Shown one piece after another: positions 57,804 through 64,000 of a DNA stretch of 64,000 nt. The notes beneath the pieces were generated by a model. The model was not told the DNA's origin, searched no databases, and saw only the letters and a list, made by a program, of their open reading frames with translations. The stretch is taken from NCBI GenBank assembly GCA_936908745.1, contig CAKZFX010000011.1, forward strand, positions 186,001-250,000, read 5' to 3'. The stretch comes from an uncultured Chitinophagaceae bacterium (GTDB lineage: Bacteria; Bacteroidota; Bacteroidia; Chitinophagales; Chitinophagaceae). Within the stretch, counting starts at the first letter, position 1; each line of letters begins with the position of its first letter. The translations under genes and the position numbers were made by a program.

Positions 57804-59147
57804 TTAGGACATCTTGGGTTTTAATGTCACTTTTAATAGTTTGATCCTGTTATTTTCTGTTTCCAATATGGTAAAATCAAAATCGCCTGAGCTTACTACT
57901 GCATCCTTAGTCGGAAATTCGCCTGCCACTTCCAGTACCAAACCCGCCAGCGATTCACTGTCACCACGTATGCCATCAAATGCATCTACCGGCAGTTTCA
58001 TGATCCTGCATATATCATGGATCATCGTTTTGCCTTCAAAAATGTAGTTATTATCATCCAGCTTGCGGTTGCCGCTTTCTTCCTCGTCAAATTCGTCTTT
58101 GATCTCACCGATCACTTCTTCTAAAATATCTTCCATGGTCACAATACCACTTGTGCCGCCAAATTCATCCACCACCACGGCAAAGTGAACATGTTTTTGC
58201 TGAAAGTCTTTGAGCAGGTCTTCAATCAGTTTTGTTTCAGGAACAAAGTAAGGCTGCCGCATCAGCGGATGCCAGTCAAAGCCGGCACCTTCGTTGAGGA
58301 AAGGGATCAGGTCTTTTGTATTGATAATGCCCGCCACATCATCCAGGCTTCCTTTGTACACCGGGAGGCGGGAGTAATGCAATTCTTCCACCCTTTTCAC
58401 CAATTCTTCAAATGAAGAATTATAATCAATACCGCTTACATCCAGCCGGCTTCTTACAATTTGTTTCACGGAGATATTACCAAACTTCACAATGCCCTTC
58501 ATGATATTTTTTTCATCCTGCGAGGCTTCTTCATCCGTCTTTATATCAATTGCTTCGTCCAGTTCCTGTATGCTCATAGATTCGGAACGATTAGCGCCCA
58601 GGCGTTTGCCAATACCATCTGCCAGGGAAACAATCCAGCGGCTGATACGACGAAGGAATAAATGCAGGGCTTCAATCACAATCGTCCAGTCGTAAGCAAA
58701 CCGTAAGTTATCCTGTGTGGCATATACTTTTGGCAGCAGCCGTCCAAAAAAAACAAGAAGGAAAGCAATGATCAGTGCTTTCAATAGTATCATCAGCACT
58801 ACAGGCAATTTATCAACTGATATAAATTGTTCGATCAGGTAGTTGGACAAAATGATAATGGAAATATTGATAAAAGTGCCTGCAATGAGTAAGGACGCAT
58901 AGACTTCCTTTGGCTCCTCCAGCAGGCTGGTGATCCGTTTGGCCGCCGCATGCTGTTTTGTTTTCAGCAGGTTGATGTCTTTATTGCTTAATGAGAATAA
59001 AGCGGCTTCGGCACCCGAAACAGCAAAGGTCAACACGAGCAACGCAAACAACAACACACCTAAAATGATATTGGTTTGCGAGTTGGCCGCCAGCAATAGC
59101 TGTTGAATAGAGCCATCCAATAAGTAAATAGCCGGGTAACTGTCCAA
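57804..59147 (-). CDS. gldE: gliding motility-associated protein GldE (CNNM/CBS)
   Basis: GldE is a membrane protein of the CorC/HlyC or CNNM class. The 447-residue protein has four hydrophobic segments (about 22-50, 85-105, 110-130, 140-155) forming the CNNM domain, a CBS pair (about 215-335, with VRSRLDVSGID and HYSRLPVYKGSLDDVAGIINTKDLIPFL), and the C-terminal CorC_HlyC domain (LVLEVAGEFPTKDAVVSSGDFDFTILETENNRIKLLKVTLKP). It uses a TTG start. A promoter box lies at 59,200-59,207 and a perfect 7-bp inverted repeat in the leader. It is cotranscribed with gldD. Confidence 0.94.
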   Translation of the reverse strand: MDSYPAIYLLDGSIQQLLLAANSQTNIILGVLLFALLVLTFAVSGAEAALFSLSNKDINLLKTKQHAAAKRITSLLEEPKEVYASLLIAGTFINISIIILSNYLIEQFISVDKLPVVLMILLKALIIAFLLVFFGRLLPKVYATQDNLRFAYDWTIVIEALHLFLRRISRWIVSLADGIGKRLGANRSESMSIQELDEAIDIKTDEEASQDEKNIMKGIVKFGNISVKQIVRSRLDVSGIDYNSSFEELVKRVEELHYSRLPVYKGSLDDVAGIINTKDLIPFLNEGAGFDWHPLMRQPYFVPETKLIEDLLKDFQQKHVHFAVVVDEFGGTSGIVTMEDILEEVIGEIKDEFDEEESGNRKLDDNNYIFEGKTMIHDICRIMKLPVDAFDGIRGDSESLAGLVLEVAGEFPTKDAVVSSGDFDFTILETENNRIKLLKVTLKPKMS

Positions 59148-59170
59148 TGGAAGGATTTTTTAATAGAAAC

Positions 59171-59189
59171 GGAAGGACATATTCCTTCC
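59171..59189. promoter_or_regulatory. 7-bp inverted repeat in the gldE leader
   Basis: GGAAGGA and TCCTTCC are perfect inverted copies around a 5-base CATAT centre, between the -7 box and the start codon. It could be an operator or a leader RNA stem. Confidence 0.4.
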
Positions 59190-59199
59190 ATTTATGGGG

Positions 59200-59207
59200 C
59201 AAAAATA
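59200..59207 (-). promoter_or_regulatory. -7 promoter box of gldE-gldD
   Basis: TATTTTTG on the minus strand matches TAnnTTTG. It lies about 53 bases before the TTG at 59,147. No good -33 box is found. Confidence 0.45.
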
Positions 59208-59226
59208 TGCTTTTCTGTTTTTATGG

Positions 59227-59335
59227 TCTCCCGCAGATTGCGCAGGCATTCGCTGATCTTTATTTTTCTGCGTTCACCTGCTTGCCGCATGCAAGTCTGC
59301 GAGACCCGTCTGCCAACAGGCAGGTCAGCGGGAAA
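59227..59335. repeat. CCCGCTGA-family repeat with nested palindromes
   Basis: Opens with TCTCCCGCAGATT, contains GCATTCGCTGATC and TTCTGCGTT, and closes with TCAGCGGGAA. This is the reverse of the repeat at 1696-1787, including a decayed copy of the 20-base palindrome before TCAGCGGG (about 59,304-59,324). A second palindromic block (CCTGCTTGCCGCATGCAAG) is inserted at about 59,277-59,295. Confidence 0.7.
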
Positions 59336-59337
59336 AA

Positions 59338-59769
59338 TCAAAATGGAAGATTCTCAGAAGGATCGCCCATTGGAATATCAGAACCACCCATGCCTTCCAT
59401 ACCACTGTCGCCTGTATGACCGGAATGAGAGCCATCGGCCCTTTTATCCAGCATGATCAGGTTATCGCCCACTACTTCCGTAGCAAATTTGCGGTTGCCG
59501 TCTTTGTCATCCCAACTGCGGGTACGCAGGCGGCCTTCAATATAAACAAGGCTGCTTTTGTGCAGGTATTTCTGAGCAAGCTCGGCAAGACCACGCCAGA
59601 GCACAACGGTATGCCACTCTGTTTGTGAAACTAATTTGCCCGACCTGTCTTTGAACGTTTCAGTAGTAGCCAGTGGAAATTTGGCTACCGCAATATTGCC
59701 TTCGAGAAATTGTACATCCGGATCTTTTCCCAGGTTGCCGATCAGCATTACTCTGTTTACACCTCGCAT
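59338..59769 (-). CDS. ssb: single-stranded DNA-binding protein
   Basis: SSB coats single-stranded DNA and recruits replication and repair proteins. The 143-residue protein has the OB fold with NRVMLIGNLGKDPDVQFLEGNIAVAKFPLATTE, QTEWHTVVLWRGLAELAQKYLHKSSLVYIEGRLRTRSWDDKDGNRKFATEVV, a Gly/Ser-rich linker and the acidic C-terminal tip ENLPF that binds partners. It is downstream of mutY (99 bases) and upstream of gldE. The dispersed repeat at 59,227-59,335 separates it from gldE, so gldE uses its own promoter. Confidence 0.97.
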   Translation of the reverse strand: MRGVNRVMLIGNLGKDPDVQFLEGNIAVAKFPLATTETFKDRSGKLVSQTEWHTVVLWRGLAELAQKYLHKSSLVYIEGRLRTRSWDDKDGNRKFATEVVGDNLIMLDKRADGSHSGHTGDSGMEGMGGSDIPMGDPSENLPF

Positions 59770-59867
59770 ACGATTCTCAATTTCGATTAAATAATTGCCC
59801 GTGGCTTTTAATGCTCCTTAAAGTTAATTTTTTTTGAGACTTAGCGCAAAAAAAACCGACAACGTTT

Positions 59868-60953
59868 TTATTGTATCCCGGCGTCAATTTTATCGAGCTG
59901 GTTATACATGAATTTGGGAAAAGCAAGAGCTTTTAACTGTTTATGGCCCACCCATTGCCAGTTATCAACGGGTTCCGTTTTTTTATCCAGTTTAACAGTA
60001 ATAAAACGGCCGCTGATCAGTTGATGTGACAATTGCTGGGAAAAAGACGGCGAAAAGCTGGTTTGCTTTTTCTTTACCGTCACCCATTTTTTATTTTTTA
60101 ATGCCTGCAAAATTTCTTCTTCAGCCGCTTCGTCAGGCAATTCAATCAATGGAAATTCATAAAGTCCCTGCCAGATATCTTTTTGCGTCCGTTGATTCAC
60201 CAGCACTTCATTGCCGTATTCAAAAACAACATAGTAAAACCAACGCTTACGGATCTTTATCTTTTTTTCTTTTACGGGCAGTTCATTTATGCGATCCGTC
60301 AAAAAAGCAACACAATCTTTTTTGAAATAACATGCTGAGCAGAGTGGCGATTGCGGTTTGCAGATCACAGCGCCAAAATCCATGATGGCCTGGTTATAAA
60401 TACCGGGTTGTTTTTTATCCAATAAGTTTTCGGCCAGTTGGGAAAACAGTTTCTTTCCTTCTGTGCTGTCTGTTGGTTTGTCAATCCCAAAAATTCTTGA
60501 TAATACACGAAACACATTTCCATCCAGCACCGCATAGGGAAGATTAAACGCAAAAGAACTGATGGCCGCTGCTGTATAGGGGCCCACACCTTTCAGCGAT
60601 TGTATGCTTTCATAGGTATCCGGAAATTTTCCCTTCAACTCATTGCTGATATACCGGGCCGCATGCAGCAGGTTGCGACAGCGGGAATAATAGCCCAGCC
60701 CTTCCCAAAGTTTAAAGACTTTTTCGTCCGGGGCCTTGGCCAGCTTTTGCACGGTAGGGAAGGTTTTGATAAAGGCATTATAATAAGCCTGGCCCTGTTC
60801 CACCCGGGTTTGTTGCAGGATAATCTCGCTGAGCCAGATTTTATACGGGTCTTTTTCTCCTTTCCAGGGCATTTGCCGCCTGTTCTTTTCCCGGTTCCAT
60901 TTTAGCAGGATGCTGCTGAATTTCTTTTCCAATTGCTGGGTGGTTGCCGCCAA
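59868..60953 (-). CDS. mutY: A/G-specific adenine glycosylase
   Basis: MutY removes adenine mispaired with 8-oxoguanine. The 361-residue protein has the helix-hairpin-helix plus catalytic-Asp core (LKGVGPYTAAAISSFAFNLPYAVLDGNVFRVLSRIFGID), the DNA-contact start WYxRNRRxMPW-like NREKNRRQMPW, LQQTRVEQGQAYYNAF, and the 4Fe-4S loop CKPQSPLCSACYFKKDC with C-x6-C-x2-C-x5-C spacing. The C-terminal NUDIX-like domain that reads 8-oxoguanine follows (about 230-355). TTG start at 60,953. Upstream of ssb. Confidence 0.96.
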   Translation of the reverse strand: MAATTQQLEKKFSSILLKWNREKNRRQMPWKGEKDPYKIWLSEIILQQTRVEQGQAYYNAFIKTFPTVQKLAKAPDEKVFKLWEGLGYYSRCRNLLHAARYISNELKGKFPDTYESIQSLKGVGPYTAAAISSFAFNLPYAVLDGNVFRVLSRIFGIDKPTDSTEGKKLFSQLAENLLDKKQPGIYNQAIMDFGAVICKPQSPLCSACYFKKDCVAFLTDRINELPVKEKKIKIRKRWFYYVVFEYGNEVLVNQRTQKDIWQGLYEFPLIELPDEAAEEEILQALKNKKWVTVKKKQTSFSPSFSQQLSHQLISGRFITVKLDKKTEPVDNWQWVGHKQLKALAFPKFMYNQLDKIDAGIQ

Positions 60954-61021
60954 TTCACTATCGCTTTAAAGATTAAATATCCTGCTTTTTTGACATGCAA
61001 TTTGGCAAAAGCTGAAAAAAA

Positions 61022-61054
61022 TTTGCCTATCCTGTTGACAATCATATAATTTTA
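61022..61054 (+). promoter_or_regulatory. probable promoter of the HU gene
   Basis: TTTG (61,022-61,025) is followed after 21 bases by TAATTTTA (61,047-61,054), a near match to TAnnTTTG. It lies about 40 bases before the ATG at 61,093. Confidence 0.4.
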
Positions 61055-61092
61055 TCATAAATTGGAGTTCAAAACCTACAAAAACCTCAACA

Positions 61093-61410
61093 ATGAGAAA
61101 AGCTGATCTCGTTAACCAGATTTCCGAAAAGACAGGAATACCCAAAGTTGATGTGTTGGTCACACTCGAAACAATGTTTAAAGAAGTGAAGGACACATTG
61201 GCGGGTGGCGAAAACATTTATATTCGTGGTTTTGGCAGTTTTATTACCAAGAAAAGAGCAGCTAAAATCGGCCGTAATATCAAGAAGAACATTGCTGTGC
61301 ATATCCCTGAACATTATATTCCCGCTTTCAAACCCGCCAAAGAATTTGTGGCCGAGGTGAAGAAATTAAAAGAGCCAAAACCAGACGACGGACCGGGCGA
61401 GGACGCATAA
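61093..61410 (+). CDS. HU family DNA-binding protein
   Basis: A 105-residue histone-like protein of the HU/IHF family that bends and compacts DNA as a dimer. The family core is clear: MRKADLVNQISEKTGIPKVDVLVTLETMFKEVKDTLAGGENIYIRGFGSFITKKRAAKIGRNI (helical dimer part and beta saddle) and VHIPEHYIPAFKPAKEFVAEVK (the arm with the DNA-intercalating Pro). The acidic end PKPDDGPGEDA is an extension. It precedes a TPR gene by 70 bases, in the order typical for the phylum before rng. Confidence 0.95.
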   Translation: MRKADLVNQISEKTGIPKVDVLVTLETMFKEVKDTLAGGENIYIRGFGSFITKKRAAKIGRNIKKNIAVHIPEHYIPAFKPAKEFVAEVKKLKEPKPDDGPGEDA

Positions 61411-61480
61411 AATCCTAAACTTTCTTTTTTACCACGTTACTATCTCCGTTTGAGGTAAATTTGCACACTCAATTTTTAGT

Positions 61481-62350
61481 GTGAAAAAACCTCAGCTGAT
61501 AACTATTGCCATAGCTGTACTGGCTACTGCGCTTATTTATTTTTTTGGAAAAACTACGTCTTCAAAAGCCGCCCCGGTGGCTGAAACACAGCATAGTGCA
61601 GACGATGGTCATGATCATGGCCCCGCACCGGCAGAATTGTCTGTTGACTCCATTTTATTGATGGCGAAAAAACAGTTGCCTGCAAGTTTGCTGACAAAAA
61701 TCAATGACGCCGAGGCAGTTGTGACCGGATCGGCCAATAAAGAGGACGTAACACATGCCTATCATAAGCTGACGGCCCTCTGGGGCGATTCTGCCCGCAT
61801 TTTTGAGCCTTATGCATGGTATAAAGCCGAATCTGCCCGATTGGAAAATTCGGAAAAAAACCTCACCTTTGCAGCCCGCTTATTTTTGGAGAACCTGGAA
61901 CAGGAGCGAAATCCTGCCTTGCTGAAATGGAAGGCGACCCAGGCCAAAGATTTGTTTGAGAGGTCTTTGAAACTCAATCCGCAAAATGATTCAGCAAAGG
62001 TTGGATTAGGTGCAGCGATGATATTTGGCAACATTTCTTCTGCGCCGATGAAAGACATCGGTACGATCAAGGAAGTGGCCGACCGCGACAGCACCAATGT
62101 GTATGCACAGGTAATACTGGCAAAAGCATCCATCCTTTCAGGACAATATGATAAAGCCGTAGGTCGTTTGGAGACGGTGGCACGACTGGAGCCGGACAAT
62201 GTAGAAGCCTGCCTGATGTTAGCCGATGTATTTGAAAAAACCGGCAATAAGAAAGCAGCTATTACCTGGTACGAAAGAAGCATGAAGCTGATCAATATTC
62301 CCGACGCCAACAAAGAGATCGGGAAACGGATAGAAGAGTTGAAAAAATAG
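61481..62350 (+). CDS. membrane-anchored TPR protein
   Basis: A 289-residue protein with GTG start, one N-terminal hydrophobic helix (LITIAIAVLATALIYFFG), a His/Asp-rich piece (HSADDGHDHGPAPAEL) and TPR-like helices at about 90-285 (ALLKWKATQAKDLFERSLKLNPQNDSAKVGLGAAMIFG, AQVILAKASILSGQYDKAVGRLETVARLEPDNVEACLMLADVFEKTGNKKAAITWYERSMKL). It is probably a scaffold on the periplasmic face. The position between HU and rng is common in Bacteroidota. No catalytic motif. Confidence 0.88.
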   Translation: MKKPQLITIAIAVLATALIYFFGKTTSSKAAPVAETQHSADDGHDHGPAPAELSVDSILLMAKKQLPASLLTKINDAEAVVTGSANKEDVTHAYHKLTALWGDSARIFEPYAWYKAESARLENSEKNLTFAARLFLENLEQERNPALLKWKATQAKDLFERSLKLNPQNDSAKVGLGAAMIFGNISSAPMKDIGTIKEVADRDSTNVYAQVILAKASILSGQYDKAVGRLETVARLEPDNVEACLMLADVFEKTGNKKAAITWYERSMKLINIPDANKEIGKRIEELKK

Positions 62351-62396
62351 AAGTTGAAAAACTTATTATAAACAAGAATTAAAAAAATATTTGAGT

Positions 62397-62492
62397 ATGC
62401 CTTGTGGTAAAAAAAGGAAGCGTCATAAAATTGCGACGCACAAGCGTAAAAAAAGACTGAGAAAGAATCGTCATAAGAAGAGAAACAAGTAA
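62397..62492 (+). CDS. 31-residue AURKAIP1/COX24-domain-like basic peptide
   Basis: A very short reading frame encoding 31 residues that start MPCGKKRKRHKIATHKRKKR and end in a run of Arg, Lys, His and Asn. More than half of the residues are basic. This matches the small COX24/AURKAIP1-type protein that in Bacteroidota sits before the RNase E/G gene and is thought to be a ribosome-associated protein, related to mitochondrial mS38. It follows the TPR gene by 46 bases and precedes rng by 255. Its length makes it easy to miss. RNA binding is inferred from charge and family. Confidence 0.8.
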   Translation: MPCGKKRKRHKIATHKRKKRLRKNRHKKRNK

Positions 62493-62747
62493 GTTTTTGA
62501 TTTGTAGTCTTTAGTTTGTAGTTGGTCTTTGAGTTGGGTCTTTGTTTATAGCAATGTTCCAGTTTTATGGCTGATTACAAACTATAAACTACAAATTATA
62601 AATTATTATCAGTCATCCGGTTTGTTTGCCGTACAAGTTTGCAGCCCACCAAACTGCTTTGCTCCAACACGTCTTCCGCATTCAGTACGATTCCTGGCAA
62701 GCCGGTGTTTACAGCACACGAAGGTGTTTTGAATTATGTAAGCTGTA
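62493..62747. other. gap with an inverted GTTTGTAG repeat
   Basis: The stretch contains TTTGTAGTCTTTAGTTTGTAGTTGG at about 62,500-62,524 and an inverted partner (TTACAAACTATAAACTACAAATTATAAA) at 62,575-62,604, another dispersed-repeat type. The rest to the rng start shows no gene. The rng promoter should lie here but is not recognised. Confidence 0.5.
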
Positions 62748-64000
62748 ATGAACAAAGAACTTATTATTAATGCTGCTCCTCAAGGGGTGGAAATTGCCCT
62801 TTTAGAGGACAAGAAGCTGGTGGAACTGCATAGCGAAAAAAGCGATGCTCGTTTTGCTGTGGGAGATCTATATCTCGGAAAAGTCAAAAAACTGATCCCG
62901 GGATTGAATGCCGCTTTTGTGGATGTCGGGTTTGAAAAAGATGCATTCCTGCATTATACAGACCTGAGCCCTTATGCCAAATCGTTGCTGAAGTTCACCA
63001 ACATGTGCATGAACGATAAAAGCGAGCAGGGATTAGACTTCAGCAAATTCACCATCGAGCCGGAAATCATCAAAACAGGAAAGATCAACGAAGTACTGGG
63101 TGGCAAACCCAATATCCTCGTGCAGATCCTGAAAGAGCCTATCGCGGCCAAAGGTCCACGCCTTAGCTGCGAAATATCGCTGCCCGGCCGTTTTGTCGTG
63201 GTCACGCCCTTCAATGATATCGTGGCCGTTTCCCGTAAAATTCATTCGTCAGAAGAAAGAAAAAGACTGCAGAAGATCGTGGAAGCGATCAAACCAAAGA
63301 ATTTTGGTGTGATCGTGCGCACAGCGGCCGAAGGAAAGAATACCGCCGAACTGCATGAAGATCTTTCTGCACTGGTGCAGATGTGGAAGACCATCCAGCA
63401 AAACCTGAAAGGTGCTGTGGCTCCCGCTAAAATTCTCAGTGAGCAAACGAAGACCACTTCCATGCTCCGTGACCTGCTGAATGAAGATTTCAACAAGATT
63501 GTTGTCAACGACAAGACCATTTACGCCGACACCAAAAGCTATATCCAGCGTATCGCCCCTGAAAAGGCCGATATCGTCTCCTTCTATCAAAATGGCTCTC
63601 CTATTTTTGATTCATTTGGTATTACCAAGCAGGTGAAATCTTCGTTTGGCAAAACGGTGAACCTGAATAGCGGCGCCTACCTGATCATTGAACATACCGA
63701 AGCCCTCCATGTCATCGACATCAACAGCGGTTATAAAAGCGTAAGCAATAACCAGGAACAAAATGCACTGGAGACAAACCTGGAAGCGGCTGAAGAAGTA
63801 GCCCGTCAATTAAGGCTGCGTGATCTCGGTGGTATTATCGTCGTGGATTTCATTGATATGAAATTGCCGGAAAACAAACGCAAGCTGGTAGAGAAGATGG
63901 AGGAGTTTATGGCGCCTGACCGTGCCAAGCATGCGGTGCTGCCTATTTCCAAATTCGGGCTGATGCAGATCACCCGCCAGCGGATGAAGCCGGAGATGAA
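62748..64000 (+). CDS. rng: ribonuclease E/G family protein (5' part, runs off window)
   Basis: The first 417 residues of an RNase G-type endoribonuclease that processes rRNA and turns over mRNA. Present are the N-terminal RNase H-like start NKELIINAAPQGVEIALLEDKKLVELHSE, the S1 domain (VGDLYLGKVKKLIPGLNAAFVDVGFEKDAFLHYTDL), and the catalytic domain with the divalent-metal Asp residues in ALHVIDINSGY and GGIIVVDFIDM. It begins 255 bases after the small COX24-like gene and has an open frame to position 64,000, where the window ends. The C-terminal part is not visible. Confidence 0.93.
   Translation, partial: MNKELIINAAPQGVEIALLEDKKLVELHSEKSDARFAVGDLYLGKVKKLIPGLNAAFVDVGFEKDAFLHYTDLSPYAKSLLKFTNMCMNDKSEQGLDFSKFTIEPEIIKTGKINEVLGGKPNILVQILKEPIAAKGPRLSCEISLPGRFVVVTPFNDIVAVSRKIHSSEERKRLQKIVEAIKPKNFGVIVRTAAEGKNTAELHEDLSALVQMWKTIQQNLKGAVAPAKILSEQTKTTSMLRDLLNEDFNKIVVNDKTIYADTKSYIQRIAPEKADIVSFYQNGSPIFDSFGITKQVKSSFGKTVNLNSGAYLIIEHTEALHVIDINSGYKSVSNNQEQNALETNLEAAEEVARQLRLRDLGGIIVVDFIDMKLPENKRKLVEKMEEFMAPDRAKHAVLPISKFGLMQITRQRMKPEM

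Noticed and set aside
1..64000. CRISPR array, prophage, insertion sequence or integrase
   Set aside because: No regular direct repeats with unique spacers, no cas, transposase, integrase or phage gene was seen in any frame. The dispersed repeats are irregular and contain no reading frame of that type.

Overview
The window is a chromosomal segment of a Bacteroidota bacterium, most likely of the family Chitinophagaceae. The evidence is a SusC/SusD pair, the gliding genes gldE and gldD next to ssb and mutY, promoters of the Bacteroidota type (TTTG, about 19 bases, TAnnTTTG), an absence of Shine-Dalgarno sequences, a CarB without the C-terminal regulatory domain, and many exported lipoproteins. 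It carries mainly housekeeping genes. No rRNA, tRNA, CRISPR array, transposase or phage gene was seen.

Layout. 0-7.5 kb: a VanZ-like membrane protein, an EF-hand-like protein, prfA, an amidohydrolase, recO and an MMPL/RND exporter. 7.7-12.4 kb: a SusC/SusD nutrient-uptake pair whose susC is broken by a frameshift near 8,560. 12.4-20 kb: a TlpA-like lipoprotein with gatB, a double-PDZ exported protein, a GNAT acetyltransferase, a 46-residue membrane peptide and alaS. 20-27 kb: an M23 peptidase, a MerR regulator, a thioredoxin-fold protein, an MscS channel, lpxH with a propeller-like partner, a gamma-glutamylcyclotransferase and a HicBA toxin-antitoxin pair. 27-34 kb: lutC-ftsH-rsfS, birA, a Bcp peroxiredoxin with a large M23 peptidase. 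34-42 kb: carB and a three-gene sensory operon (membrane protein, histidine kinase, response regulator). 42-50 kb: a DinB protein, ComEC, purH, an EamA transporter, a polysaccharide-deacetylase-like protein and a thioredoxin/TPR protein. 50-57 kb: lutB, a DUF3109 protein, a TPR membrane protein, and an exported JAMM-like lipoprotein followed by a small tandem gene family (two intact copies and one remnant). 57-64 kb: gldD, gldE, ssb, mutY, an HU protein, a TPR protein, a 31-residue COX24-like peptide and the start of an RNase E/G gene that runs off the window.

Two things stand out. First, the intergenic regions are filled with several families of dispersed imperfect repeats. A separate 20-base imperfect palindrome has been inserted into at least three different repeat backgrounds, and unoccupied versions of the same target sites also lie in this window. 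Second, the operon at 54.5-57.1 kb joins a secreted JAMM-motif protein to a tandemly duplicated family of small secreted proteins. This arrangement is reminiscent of an effector with duplicated partner or immunity genes, but the function is unknown.
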